This document shows positions 52,591 to 61,249 of a stretch of 64,000 nucleotides of DNA, piece by piece. This DNA is from Microbacterium aurugineum (GTDB lineage: Bacteria > Actinomycetota > Actinomycetes > Actinomycetales > Microbacteriaceae): contig NZ_CP078078.1 of assembly GCF_023101205.1 (NCBI RefSeq), positions 2,737,411-2,801,410 on the forward strand. The letters run 5' to 3'. The notes below the pieces were generated by a model that saw only the letters and a list, made by a program, of their open reading frames with translations, had not been told where the DNA came from and made no database searches. Made by a program: the position numbers and the translations under genes. Numbering within the stretch: the first letter of the stretch is position 1; every line of letters starts with the position of its first letter.

Positions 52591-53569
52591 GTCGACGCTG
52601 CCTCAGCAGGAGGAGCACGAACACCACCGCGCCGACGACCCCGAGGATCAACGACACCGGGACCTCGAACGGCATGATGATGGTGCGGCCGATGATGTCG
52701 CACACCGTGACGATCGCGATGCCGAGCAGGCACACCCACGGCAGATTGCTGCGCAGATCGTCACCGCGCACCATCGAGACGATGTTCGGCACGATCAGCC
52801 CCAGGAAAGGAAGATTGCCGACGACGACCGTCACGACACCGGTGGTCACCGCGATGAGCACCGTGCCGAGCAGGATGATCCGGCTGTAGTTCACACCGAC
52901 GTTCGTGGCGACCTCCTCCCCGAGTCCGGCGATGGTCAGCCGATCGGCGACGATGAAGACGATGACCCCGATGACCGCCACGATCCAGAGCATCTCGTAC
53001 TGACCGCGCATCACCGAGGTGAAGCTCCCCGCGAACCAGACGCCGATGATCTGCAGCGAGTTGGTGACCAGGGCGAGATACGTGGACAGGGCACCGACGA
53101 CCGCACCGAGCATGATGCCGACGATCGGGACGATGAGCGAGGACTTGAGGGCGACCCGGCGTAGGAACGCGAAGAACACCATCGTGCCGATGAAGGCCGC
53201 GAGGATCGCACCGGCCATCCGCATCGGGAGCGACGGCTGCGGCACGAGGATCATGACCATCAGCAGCCCGAGCCCCGCCCATTCGGTGGTCCCGGTCGTC
53301 GTGGGCTCGACGAAGCGGTTCTGGGTGAGAAGCTGCATCACGAGGCCCGCCATGGCCATTGCGGCGCCGGCGAGAACGAGGGCGATCGTGCGGGGGACGC
53401 GCGTGATCTGGAACATCTGCGCGCCGTCGTCCGCCCCGGCGATGTCGTAGACGCCCGTGAAGAGCGAGATCACGAGGAGCACCGCGACGACGAGCACGCC
53501 GATGAGCAGTTTCACGTCGAAGAGCCGCCCGGCGTGGCGGGGCGGCTGGGTGATGTCGGTGGAGACCAT
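52583..53569 (-). CDS. FecCD-family siderophore permease 1
   Basis: A 328-residue FecCD permease. The typical first half RVPRTIALVLAGAAMAMAGL (the R-x-P-R-x2 pattern) and the conserved NLPFLGLIVPNIVSMVRGDD are present. It pairs with the following permease as a heterodimer. It follows the binding-protein gene after 48 bp. Confidence 0.93.
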   Translation of the reverse strand: MVSTDITQPPRHAGRLFDVKLLIGVLVVAVLLVISLFTGVYDIAGADDGAQMFQITRVPRTIALVLAGAAMAMAGLVMQLLTQNRFVEPTTTGTTEWAGLGLLMVMILVPQPSLPMRMAGAILAAFIGTMVFFAFLRRVALKSSLIVPIVGIMLGAVVGALSTYLALVTNSLQIIGVWFAGSFTSVMRGQYEMLWIVAVIGVIVFIVADRLTIAGLGEEVATNVGVNYSRIILLGTVLIAVTTGVVTVVVGNLPFLGLIVPNIVSMVRGDDLRSNLPWVCLLGIAIVTVCDIIGRTIIMPFEVPVSLILGVVGAVVFVLLLLRQRRRG

Positions 53570-53617
53570 GATGACCGTGCGGCGGCACCCGGATCATCCG
53601 GATGCCGCCGCAGTACC

Positions 53618-54613
53618 TCAGTTCTTCGCGCTCTTCTCGAGGGCGTCTGCGAAGTCGTTGAGGAACGACGTGTAGGTCTGGATGCCCTCGTTCAGGTACG
53701 TGTCGGTGGGCATGTAGACGAGCTGCTTCTCCTTCACGGCCGTGACGCCGGCGAGGGCCTCGGAGCTCTCGAGGATCTCCGCAGCCTGCACGTAGTCCGG
53801 GGTTTCGGCAGCGAACACGGCGTCGCGGTCGAGCACGAGGATCCAGTCGGGGTCCGACGCGGCGATCGCCTCGACGGAGATCTCATCGCCCTGGTGGTCA
53901 TCGGTCGCGTCGTCGACCTGAAGCGCCGGGGTGAGCCCGAGAAGGTCGTAGATCGGGCCGAGCGAGCGGCCAACGGTCGGGGCGAGGTAGCCGATCTCGC
54001 CGCCCGAGGTGTTGACTGCCATGACGGTGTCGGCGTCGTCGTACGCGGCCTTCGCGCGCTCGGCAGCGGCGTCGAAGTCCTCGACGAGCTTCGCGGCCTC
54101 GTCCTGCTTGCCGAAGATCTCTCCGAGCACGGTGACCTGGCGCTTGAGTTCCTCGTCGAAGGGCTCTCCCTCGCGCGGCTCGAGGTCGACGATCGTCGCA
54201 TCGGGCACGAGGTCGGCGATCGCGGTGTTGTGCTGCGTGAACCGCTGGCCGCTGATGATCAGGTCGGGCTCCACGGCGACGATGGCCTCGAGGTCGGGCT
54301 CGCTGTGCAGTCCGATGTCGACGATGCCGTCGTCCTTCACGTACGACACGGTCTCGGGCATGAGCGCGACGGCTCCGGCCGAGAGCTCGACGCCCCAGTC
54401 GGACAGTGTCTGGAAGGTGCGGTTGTCGAGAGCCACGACGGAGGTGGGAGGTGTCGCGATCTCGTGCGTGCCGGTGTTGTCCTCGACCGTGACGGTCGCG
54501 GCTGCGGGTTCGTTGTTCTCCGATTCCGCCGAACCGCCGGATGCGCAGCCGGCGAGGGCGAGAAGACCGACGAGCGCGACGCTCGTGGCGGTGAGGGTTC
54601 TGGGCACGGACAT
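53618..54613 (-). CDS. Ferric-siderophore-binding lipoprotein
   Basis: A 331-residue type III periplasmic-binding-like protein. Lipobox LAGC (C23), then PTSVVALDNRTFQTLSDWGV and the long central helix of the FepB/FhuD class (around residues 160-185). It captures a ferric siderophore and hands it to the permeases. The ATG at 54613 has AGGAG nine bases upstream. First gene of the import operon, divergent from the siderophore-interacting reductase, with iron boxes between. Confidence 0.92.
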   Translation of the reverse strand: MSVPRTLTATSVALVGLLALAGCASGGSAESENNEPAAATVTVEDNTGTHEIATPPTSVVALDNRTFQTLSDWGVELSAGAVALMPETVSYVKDDGIVDIGLHSEPDLEAIVAVEPDLIISGQRFTQHNTAIADLVPDATIVDLEPREGEPFDEELKRQVTVLGEIFGKQDEAAKLVEDFDAAAERAKAAYDDADTVMAVNTSGGEIGYLAPTVGRSLGPIYDLLGLTPALQVDDATDDHQGDEISVEAIAASDPDWILVLDRDAVFAAETPDYVQAAEILESSEALAGVTAVKEKQLVYMPTDTYLNEGIQTYTSFLNDFADALEKSAKN

Positions 54614-54665
54614 GGAGAGACTCCTGTTCTGCGGGATCGATGCGCACACGACGGGCGCCGGATGG

Positions 54666-54684
54666 CGAGGTTAGGGCAACCTTC
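54666..54684. promoter_or_regulatory. Second, weaker iron box
   Basis: CGAGGTTAGGGCAACCTTC agrees with the 19-bp DtxR/IdeR consensus at about 14 positions. It lies 53-71 bp upstream of the binding-protein start, so it can repress the importer operon under iron sufficiency. Confidence 0.6.
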
Positions 54685-54695
54685 CCTCGACAGTT

Positions 54696-54714
54696 TTAGG
54701 TTAGCCTTACTTTA
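54696..54714. promoter_or_regulatory. DtxR/IdeR iron box
   Basis: TTAGGTTAGCCTTACTTTA matches the consensus TWAGGTTAGSCTWACCTWA at 18 of 19 positions. It ends on the first base of the siderophore-interacting protein gene, so bound Fe-DtxR would block that start region directly, and it lies about 80-100 bp upstream of the divergent importer operon. Confidence 0.88.
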
Positions 54715-55481
54715 TGAGCAACACGAAATCCGGATTCTCGATCGAACGTCGTGGCCTGGAGCTGCGCTTCCGCCACGTCGCACTGAGTGCCCGGGAATGG
54801 CTCGCGCCGGATTTCGTCCGCGTGCGGCTGACCGGCTCGGACCTCGCCGGCTTCGATTCGCCGGGCGCCGACGACCACATGCGGCTTTTCTTCCCCTCCG
54901 GCCCCACGGACTCGGTCGAGGAACTCCGCGCCTCGCCGAGCCGCGAGTACACGCCGCTCGCCTGGGGTGACGACTGGCTCGATGTCGAGTTCGCGGTGCA
55001 CGGAGATCAGGGCGTCGCGGCCCCCTGGGCGGCGACGGCACCGCTCGGCTCCCGGATCGGTGTCGGCGGTCCGCGCGGGTCAGCCGTGCTGGCCGGCGAC
55101 CCTGGCTCCTGGCTGCTGGTCGGCGACGAGACCGCGATCCCCGCCATCCGACGCTTCGCCGCGCTGATCCCGGCAGGCACCCCGGCCCGCATCGTGGTGG
55201 AGACCGTGAACCAGGGACGCGAGTTCGAGATCGATGCACCGGTCGACATCGAGTGGCTGCATCGCGGCGAAGCCCCCTCCGGTTCCGCACTCATCGCCTT
55301 CCTCGAGACTCTGACCGCGGACGACGCCGTCGGAGACGACCCGTTCGTGTTCATCGCCGCGGAGCAGTCGATCGTCAAGCCGGGCAGGGCACTGCTCGAA
55401 CGCTGGGGCGTCGACACGGCGAAGGCCGTCGTGAAGGGGTACTGGAAGCGCGGCGAGGCCGAGTACCACGCGCCACACTGA
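54714..55481 (+). CDS. Siderophore-interacting protein (ferric reductase)
   Basis: A 255-residue SIP-family flavin reductase that releases iron from imported ferric siderophores using NAD(P)H or ferredoxin. The FAD-binding barrel includes DDHMRLFFP, SREYTPL and GVAAPWAATAPLGSRIGVGGPRG; the C-terminal SIP domain has WLLVGDETAIPAIRRF and ends VVKGYWKRGEAEYH. It is divergent from the import operon and shares its iron boxes. The start codon overlaps the stronger box, so its message is probably leaderless or very short-leadered. Confidence 0.94.
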   Translation: MSNTKSGFSIERRGLELRFRHVALSAREWLAPDFVRVRLTGSDLAGFDSPGADDHMRLFFPSGPTDSVEELRASPSREYTPLAWGDDWLDVEFAVHGDQGVAAPWAATAPLGSRIGVGGPRGSAVLAGDPGSWLLVGDETAIPAIRRFAALIPAGTPARIVVETVNQGREFEIDAPVDIEWLHRGEAPSGSALIAFLETLTADDAVGDDPFVFIAAEQSIVKPGRALLERWGVDTAKAVVKGYWKRGEAEYHAPH

Positions 55482-55597
55482 CCCTTCCCCCGGCGAAAGC
55501 CCGGACCAGCCGACGTGTTCGCGGCGGGTCGTGGTTCGACACACCGGAGCTCCCGGCGCTGGTCTGGGTTTTCGCCTTCCGGCGCGGTCGGTGCCGC

Positions 55598-55626
55598 TTG
55601 ACTCCCGGGCGTGTCGCACCCTAGGG
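55598..55626 (+). promoter_or_regulatory. Promoter of the rtcB leader region
   Basis: TTGACT (55598-55603) and TAGGGT (55621-55626) with 17 bp between, a common actinobacterial sigma-A form. The predicted start near 55633 leaves about 240 nt of leader before rtcB. Confidence 0.6.
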
Positions 55627-55674
55627 TGGCAAAGCTGTGCCATTCGGCGCAGCACACCAGCCGAGGAGTCGACG

Positions 55675-55773
55675 GATGACCGCGCAGCGGAACCTCCCCA
55701 TCGCAGCGGTGTTGCAGCTTCAGCAGAAGCGCAATGACCGCTACGAGTCGTACCCTCCGGCACGCGCCGTGTG
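55675..55773 (+). CDS. Short ORF in the rtcB leader (32 residues)
   Basis: ATG at 55675 with GAGGAG upstream, encoding 32 residues (starts MTAQRNLPIAAVLQLQQKRN), Gln- and Arg-rich in the middle. It is not recognised. It ends 17 bp before an intrinsic-terminator-like hairpin that precedes rtcB, so its translation could decide whether rtcB is transcribed. It may alternatively be an independent small protein. Confidence 0.5.
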
Positions 55774-55790
55774 ACAGCACCCGCTCTCAC

Positions 55791-55822
55791 AACGCCCCGT
55801 ACCGTCAGGTCCGGGGCGTTTT
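55791..55822 (+). terminator. Terminator/attenuator upstream of rtcB
   Basis: AACGCCCCG (55791-55799) pairs with CGGGGCGTT (55812-55820) and is followed by TTTT. It stands between the short leader ORF and rtcB, 52 bp before the rtcB ATG. Confidence 0.75.
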
Positions 55823-55874
55823 CCGTGGAAGACCCCCTGACCTGTGGCCGGAAACCACCACAAGGAAAGGAATC

Positions 55875-57044
55875 ATGGAGAGGCTCTCCGCACGGCTGCT
55901 GTCGTGGGCGTCACTGATCGACGAGAAGACACTCGCTCAGGCGCACACCACGGCCCGCATGCCGTTCATCCACCCGCACCTGGCACTGATGCCGGATGCC
56001 CACCTCGGCAAGGGGGCGACGGTCGGCTCGGTCATCCCGACGCTCGGCGCGATCATCCCCGCGGCCGTCGGCGTCGACATCGGCTGCGGCATGATCGCCG
56101 TTCGCACCCAGTTCACCGAGAACGACCTCGCAGGTCATGACCTCGCAGGACTCCGGGAGCAGATCGAGCGCGCCATCCCCCTATCGGCCGGACGCTACAA
56201 CCGCAAGGTCGTGGCCACCGCCGAACCGCGCATCGCCGAGCTCGAGCAGCTCGCCGAGAAGAGCGGCTTCGATCCCGCCCAGTACGCCGGGAACTGGCGG
56301 CTGCAGCTGGGGACGCTCGGCTCGGGCAACCACTTCATCGAGGTGTCGGTCGACGAACTCGACCGGGTCTGGCTGTTCCTGCACTCGGGATCGCGAGGCG
56401 TCGGCAACAAGATCGCCGGACACCACATCGGCGTCGCCCAGCGGCTGGCGAAGCAGTGGTGGATCGACCTCCCCGACCCCGACCTGGCCTACCTGGTCGA
56501 GGGGACCGCGGAGTTCACCCGCTACATCCGGGAACTGCGGTGGGCCCAGCACTTCGCCCTGCTGAACCGGGAGGAGATGATGGACCGCGTCATGCGCCAG
56601 GTCTCGGAATTCCTCGGCACCGCGGTCGACGAGCAGGAGCGCATCAACTGCCACCACAACTTCACGGAGTCGGAGAAGCACTACGGCGCGCAGGTGTGGG
56701 TGTCGCGGAAGGGTGCCATCCAGGCGGACGCCGGGCGACCAGGACTGATCCCCGGGTCGATGGGCACCGCCTCGTACGTGGTCGAGGGGCTCGGCGACCC
56801 GCAGTCGCTGAACTCCTCTCCGCACGGTGCCGGGCGGGAGTACTCCCGGTCGGCAGCACGGCGGACCTTCACCCACGAGCAGCTGCGGGCAGCGATGACG
56901 GGAATCGAGTTCCGTGACACGGATGCCTTCATCGATGAGATCCCCCAGGCGTACAAGCCGATCGACCAGGTGATGGCGGATGCCGCGAGCCTCGTATCGA
57001 TCCGGCACACGCTGCGGCAGATCGTCAACGTGAAGGGCGACTGA
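55875..57044 (+). CDS. rtcB: RtcB-type RNA ligase
   Basis: Joins RNA 2',3'-cyclic phosphate or 3'-phosphate ends to 5'-OH ends using GTP and Mn2+, in RNA repair. The 389-residue protein is the shorter bacterial RtcB form: metal and active-site motifs PDAHLGKGATVGSVIP, GVDIGCGM, LGSGNHFIEV, HSGSRGVG, the NCHHNF pair of histidines, and RKGAIQADAG with PGSMGTASYVVEG. The ATG at 55875 follows AGGAAAGG. No RtcA or RtcR is adjacent, so regulation is probably through its leader. Confidence 0.95.
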   Translation: MERLSARLLSWASLIDEKTLAQAHTTARMPFIHPHLALMPDAHLGKGATVGSVIPTLGAIIPAAVGVDIGCGMIAVRTQFTENDLAGHDLAGLREQIERAIPLSAGRYNRKVVATAEPRIAELEQLAEKSGFDPAQYAGNWRLQLGTLGSGNHFIEVSVDELDRVWLFLHSGSRGVGNKIAGHHIGVAQRLAKQWWIDLPDPDLAYLVEGTAEFTRYIRELRWAQHFALLNREEMMDRVMRQVSEFLGTAVDEQERINCHHNFTESEKHYGAQVWVSRKGAIQADAGRPGLIPGSMGTASYVVEGLGDPQSLNSSPHGAGREYSRSAARRTFTHEQLRAAMTGIEFRDTDAFIDEIPQAYKPIDQVMADAASLVSIRHTLRQIVNVKGD

Positions 57045-57048
57045 ACAG

Positions 57049-57079
57049 GACCGGGCGGTGGGAACCCCACCGCCCGGTC
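57049..57079 (+). terminator. Hairpin after rtcB
   Basis: GACCGGGCGGTGGG (57049-57062) pairs perfectly with 57066-57079 around a three-base loop, 5 bp after the rtcB stop. There is no T-run. Confidence 0.7.
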
Positions 57080-57160
57080 GGGTGGCAGCACCTCGCCTCC
57101 GTCGAAGATGCCGACGGCATCCGGATCGAGTTCCTGCACACCCCCCAGGGCGGGGACTGA
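57080..57160 (+). pseudogene. C-terminal remnant of a VOC-family gene
   Basis: Read from 57080, 26 codons plus stop give GWQHLASVEDADGIRIEFLH followed by TPQGGD, the typical metal-binding last strand of glyoxalase/VOC proteins (DxDGIRIEF). No start or upstream part of the fold is present; the frame runs into the rtcB terminator. It is a fragment of a gene otherwise deleted. Confidence 0.45.
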
Positions 57161-57280
57161 CGTTTCCTCCACCGAACGGCATGCAAACCAGTTGTCCGCC
57201 GTTCGTGAGTAGCCGATATCTTCGCCTCCCGCACTCTGGCAGGCTTGCCGGATCGATGCGACGATGACGGAGTGGGATTC

Positions 57281-57538
57281 ATGAATGACGCACAGATCTG
57301 GACCATGATCGGATCGTTCACCGTGCTGATGTTCAGCACCCTCACGGTCGTCTCGACCCTGTTCGTCCGGATCGTCCGCAGCGAGATCGCTGGCCTGCGC
57401 ACCGAGATGAACGGACAGCTCGGCGGTCTGCGCACCGAGATGAACGCCCGATTCGACACCGTGAACACCCGCATCGATGCCCTCGACCGCGACGTCCAGG
57501 CCATCGTGAAGCGCACGTTCGGGCTCGATCGCGAGTGA
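57281..57538 (+). CDS. Small membrane-anchored coiled-coil protein
   Basis: An 85-residue protein: one hydrophobic segment at about 6-30, then a heptad-patterned helix containing two near-copies of GGLRTEMN and ending IDALDRDVQAIVKRTFGLD. This matches a common actinobacterial type of unknown function. ATG at 57281 with GGAG upstream. Its stop overlaps the start of the hydrolase gene. Confidence 0.8.
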   Translation: MNDAQIWTMIGSFTVLMFSTLTVVSTLFVRIVRSEIAGLRTEMNGQLGGLRTEMNARFDTVNTRIDALDRDVQAIVKRTFGLDRE

Positions 57539-58365
57539 TGACGACGAAGCTTCCCCGCACCTCGGTCGACCCCGCCGACCGGCACGACGCCTTTCCAGAG
57601 GCTCCCTGCGGCACCGCGGTCCTGCTCCTCGCCGGATCCAGCGGACGTGTGGAGGCTCAGCGGGCCGACCTGCTCGCGCGGCACGGGGCCCGGGTCCGCG
57701 CCATCCGCTGGTTCGGCGGCACGGGCCAGCGCCCCGCTCCGCACGAGGTACCGATCGAGATCTTCGTCGACCAGTTGGATCTGCTCCGCCGTGATGCGGA
57801 TCGCGTCGCGATCTTCGGCACGTCGTTCGGAGCAGAAGCGGCACTCGTCACCGCGTCGCTGCACCCGGTCGACGCCACCGTCGCGGTCGCGCCGTCATCC
57901 GTCGTCTGGTCGGGCATCGTCGACGGCAACTGGTCGTCGCACTGGAGCCTTCGTGGCACTCCGCTTCCCTCCGTGGGGTTCGATCCGTCGTGGTCCCCGA
58001 CGACCGAACCGCCCGAGTATCGCTCGCTCTACGAATCCAGCCTCGCCCGCGATCCCGATCTCACCCGCGCGGCGGAGATCCGGGTCGAGGGCATCACCGG
58101 TCCGGTCATCCTCGTCGCCGGCGGAGACGACCGCGTCTGGCCAAGCGACCGATTTGCGGCCGAGATCCAGCGTCGCCGCTCGTTGCACGCCAGAGAGACG
58201 ACCCTCGTCACCCACCCCGAGGCCGGACACCGCATCACCCTTCCCGGCGAGACGGCCGTCCACGGCGGTGTGACCATGGGTCGGGGCGGCACACCATCCG
58301 CCGATGCGGCCCTCGGCGCCGACGCCTGGACGGCGATCGCCCGGGCGCTCGATCTGCGCGAGTGA
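57535..58365 (+). CDS. Alpha/beta hydrolase of the acyl-CoA thioester hydrolase (BAAT C-terminal) type
   Basis: A 276-residue hydrolase. The nucleophile elbow is FGTSFGAEAALV, the acid is in VILVAGGDDRVWPSD and the base in HPEAGHRITLP, in the spacing of BAAT C-terminal-domain enzymes; SSVVWSGI before the lid is also typical. It probably cleaves a thioester or ester. The start is GTG at 57535 or ATG at 57538; both overlap the previous stop. Confidence 0.85.
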   Translation: MMTTKLPRTSVDPADRHDAFPEAPCGTAVLLLAGSSGRVEAQRADLLARHGARVRAIRWFGGTGQRPAPHEVPIEIFVDQLDLLRRDADRVAIFGTSFGAEAALVTASLHPVDATVAVAPSSVVWSGIVDGNWSSHWSLRGTPLPSVGFDPSWSPTTEPPEYRSLYESSLARDPDLTRAAEIRVEGITGPVILVAGGDDRVWPSDRFAAEIQRRRSLHARETTLVTHPEAGHRITLPGETAVHGGVTMGRGGTPSADAALGADAWTAIARALDLRE

Positions 58366-58367
58366 CG

Positions 58368-59828
58368 TCAGAGTGCCGGGACGACCTCCGCATCGGCAGC
58401 CCGGTCGGTGAACGCGGTCTTCGGGACGAACACGAGGATCACGGCTGCGGCGAGAGCGGTGGCGCCGCACACGATCCACACGGTGAAGTAGCCGGCGAGC
58501 GAACCCGCGGTCCCCTCGGTCGCCCCCGCCGTGGTCGCGACGCCGTGCAGCAGCGCGATGCCGAACACACACGAGGCGATCGCCCCGCCGACGGTCTTGA
58601 CGGAGTTCGTGAGGCCCGTCGCGACGCCGGTCTGCGACGCAGGTGCTGCCGAGGCCGCGGCGGCAGGAAGCGCGGCCACCAGGGCGCCTGAGCCGAGTCC
58701 GACGACGACCATGTTCGCGATGACCTGCGTGTAGGTGTCGTGGAACGGCAGGAAGAGCAGGAAGCCGAGTCCCACGAGCACCGATGCCCCCATCAGCGTC
58801 AGGCGTGGGGTGATCCATCGCGCGAACGACGGGAAAAGCAGGGCACCCGTGATCATGGCGACGAGGTAGACGCCGATGATCAGCGAGGTCGCGAATCCGC
58901 TGGTCCCGAGACCGTAACCGTAGACCGCGGGGTCGGTGCGCGCGAACGTCGACAGCGGTGCCTGCGCGCCGAGGACGCTCACCCCGAAGAGCCCTGCCGT
59001 CAGGAACACCGGGCCGAGTGCGGGCGAGCGGAACATGCGCACATCGATGAGGGGGTCTTCGCACCGCAGCTCCCACAACACGAACGGAACCACCAGCAGC
59101 ACACCCAGGACCACCACACCCCACGACCAGGGGTTCTCCAGTCCACCCTCGAGGCGAAGCAGACTGAGCCCCCCGGTGAAGCAGACGAGTGCGAGCGAGA
59201 TCAGCACGAGACCGACCGTGTCGAAGACGCCGCCCGCGGGCTCCGGAGACTCCTTGACCCCCAGCAGGATCACGAAGAAGCACACCACGATCAGCACGGC
59301 GGGCACCAGCAGGACCACGGTGAGCGGCAGGACGTCGATGAGTGCACCGCCGACGAGGGCGCCGATGATCGCGCCGCCTTCGAGCGCCGCGACCAGGAGT
59401 CCCGCCGCCTTGGCCGTGATCGAGGAGCGACCCTCCATCCGCCGCGACCGCGACCAGATGAGGGCGATCTCCAGCGGGAGCCAGACGACGTAGAACCCCA
59501 TCAGCGCCCAGGCGGCGAGGAACACGCCGAAGGAGTCCGTGAACGGCAGCACCAGCGCGGCCGCGCCGGTGACCGCGGTGGAGATCAGCAGCATCCGCTT
59601 GTGGCCGACCATATCGCCGAGCTTCGCGAACGCCGGGACGACGAGGGCTGAGAGCATCAGCTGCGTGCCCTCGAGCCAGTTCACGTCGGCATCATGGACC
59701 CCGAGATGACGGGCGATGTCCGTCAGCATGGGCGTGTAGTACCCCTGCAGCACACCGCTCGTGAACTCGACGAAGGCGAGGAAGCCGACGACGACGGCGA
59801 GGGTGCCCAGTGTGCGGGTGCGCGTCAT
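58368..59828 (-). CDS. MFS drug exporter, 14-segment DHA2 type
   Basis: A 486-residue proton antiporter with about fourteen membrane segments. The loop 2-3 motif A appears as KLGDMVGHKRMLL, and motif C is in segment 5 (LEGGAIIGALVGGALID). DHA2 members export hydrophobic cations or antibiotics. There is no adjacent TetR-type regulator. It is convergent with the hydrolase gene. Confidence 0.9.
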   Translation of the reverse strand: MTRTRTLGTLAVVVGFLAFVEFTSGVLQGYYTPMLTDIARHLGVHDADVNWLEGTQLMLSALVVPAFAKLGDMVGHKRMLLISTAVTGAAALVLPFTDSFGVFLAAWALMGFYVVWLPLEIALIWSRSRRMEGRSSITAKAAGLLVAALEGGAIIGALVGGALIDVLPLTVVLLVPAVLIVVCFFVILLGVKESPEPAGGVFDTVGLVLISLALVCFTGGLSLLRLEGGLENPWSWGVVVLGVLLVVPFVLWELRCEDPLIDVRMFRSPALGPVFLTAGLFGVSVLGAQAPLSTFARTDPAVYGYGLGTSGFATSLIIGVYLVAMITGALLFPSFARWITPRLTLMGASVLVGLGFLLFLPFHDTYTQVIANMVVVGLGSGALVAALPAAAASAAPASQTGVATGLTNSVKTVGGAIASCVFGIALLHGVATTAGATEGTAGSLAGYFTVWIVCGATALAAAVILVFVPKTAFTDRAADAEVVPAL

Positions 59829-59883
59829 CGCGTCTCCTGCTTCTCGTTCGGATGCTCCTGCGTCGGCAGGAGGCGGGGTGAGA

Positions 59884-61233
59884 TCACCCTAGTCGTTCGA
59901 GAAGCGCCCGATGGAATCGCTCCCCGCGCTCCAGGGCGACGATCTCGACGCTCTCGTCGACGCCATGGATCGACGCCCGCTGGGCATTCGACATGTCCAA
60001 GGGCGCGAAGCGGTAGACAGCGGGCGAGAAGCGATGGAAGTGCCGGGAGTCGGTGGCGGCCATCATCACATAGGGCACGGCGGGGACTCCGGGGTGAGAG
60101 ACGTCCAACGCGGCTGCGAGCAGCGCGAACTGCGCGTTGTCGGTGGGCGACTCCGGCGAGGGCTCCCCCGCTTCGACCACCTCGACGGAGACGAGCGGAT
60201 CGCGGATGCGCCGCCGCACCCGGAAGACTGTCTGCTGGGTGGTCTCGCCCAGCGCGATGCGGAGGTTGAGGGTGGCGGACGCCTGCGAGGGCAGCACGTT
60301 CGCCGCCGTGCCGCCCGACTGCATGGTCGGAGCCACGGTCGTGCGGACGAGAGCGGCGGGTTCACCCCCGAGCGCGGCGAAGACCCGCGCGGTCACCAGC
60401 GGCATCGACCCCAAGAACCTCAGCAGGTGGCGGGCCGGCCCCGGGGTGCGTGTCGCCAGTTGCGACAGCATCCGCAGGATCGCTTTCGAGGCACGAGGTC
60501 GGAAGGTCGTGGGTCCGAGCCGGTCGACGGCTCTCGCGACGCGTCGGACCGCGGTGAGCGACGGCGGTGCGGACGCATGACCACCCTCGCCCCGTGCCGT
60601 CAACCGGAGGGTCATCACGCCCTTCTCCCCCACACCGATCATCGCCGCTCGACCGGGGACGAAGGGCAGCGGCGCATCGACGACGGCGCCGCCTTCGTCG
60701 AGGACGAGCCACGGCATCACGCCGCGTGCGCGCAGCACGCGTGCGATCTCCTCCGCCGCCTTCCCGTAGGTCTCCTCGTTGCCGCCGAACGAGAGGTACA
60801 CGTCGCGGGACGGGACGAAGCCGTCCGCGAGCATATTCTCCACGGCTTCGAGCACGACGAGCAGCGGGCCCTTGTCGTCCAGGGCGCCTCGGCCGTACAC
60901 CGAACCGTCGGCGATGGTTCCCGCGAACGGCGGATACGTCCACGCGTCGCTCTCGTCGACGGGGACGACGTCGTAGTGCGCCATCAGCACGAGAGGGTCT
61001 CGGCCCGCCGCGCCGTTGCCCGCCCAGTGGAACAGGAGACCGAAGTCGGTGTGCCGTTCCAGCCGCAAATCCTGGTGCGTCAAGGGGTACAGTTCGGCGA
61101 TCAGCGCGACGAACTCCTCGAAGGGTGCAGGTCCGCGCTCATCGAGCTCCGCCGAGACCGTCGGGATCCGGATCATCTGCGAAAGCCGTTCGGCGATGCC
61201 GGGGCGCACGGTCGAGGTGGTCACGCTCGCCAT
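59884..61233 (-). CDS. M20-family metallopeptidase
   Basis: A 449-residue dizinc peptidase/deacylase. Motifs: VLMAHYDVVPV (first His-x-Asp), YGRGALDDKGPL (bridging Asp), FGGNEETYGK (catalytic Glu pair region), a dimerisation lid in the middle, and the final metal His in FSPAVYRFAPL..SIHGVDE. The type resembles carboxypeptidase PM20D1/Cps1-like enzymes that act on N-acyl amino acids. ATG at 61233. Confidence 0.9.
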   Translation of the reverse strand: MASVTTSTVRPGIAERLSQMIRIPTVSAELDERGPAPFEEFVALIAELYPLTHQDLRLERHTDFGLLFHWAGNGAAGRDPLVLMAHYDVVPVDESDAWTYPPFAGTIADGSVYGRGALDDKGPLLVVLEAVENMLADGFVPSRDVYLSFGGNEETYGKAAEEIARVLRARGVMPWLVLDEGGAVVDAPLPFVPGRAAMIGVGEKGVMTLRLTARGEGGHASAPPSLTAVRRVARAVDRLGPTTFRPRASKAILRMLSQLATRTPGPARHLLRFLGSMPLVTARVFAALGGEPAALVRTTVAPTMQSGGTAANVLPSQASATLNLRIALGETTQQTVFRVRRRIRDPLVSVEVVEAGEPSPESPTDNAQFALLAAALDVSHPGVPAVPYVMMAATDSRHFHRFSPAVYRFAPLDMSNAQRASIHGVDESVEIVALERGERFHRALLERLG

Positions 61234-61249
61234 CGTACCGAGTGAGGTC

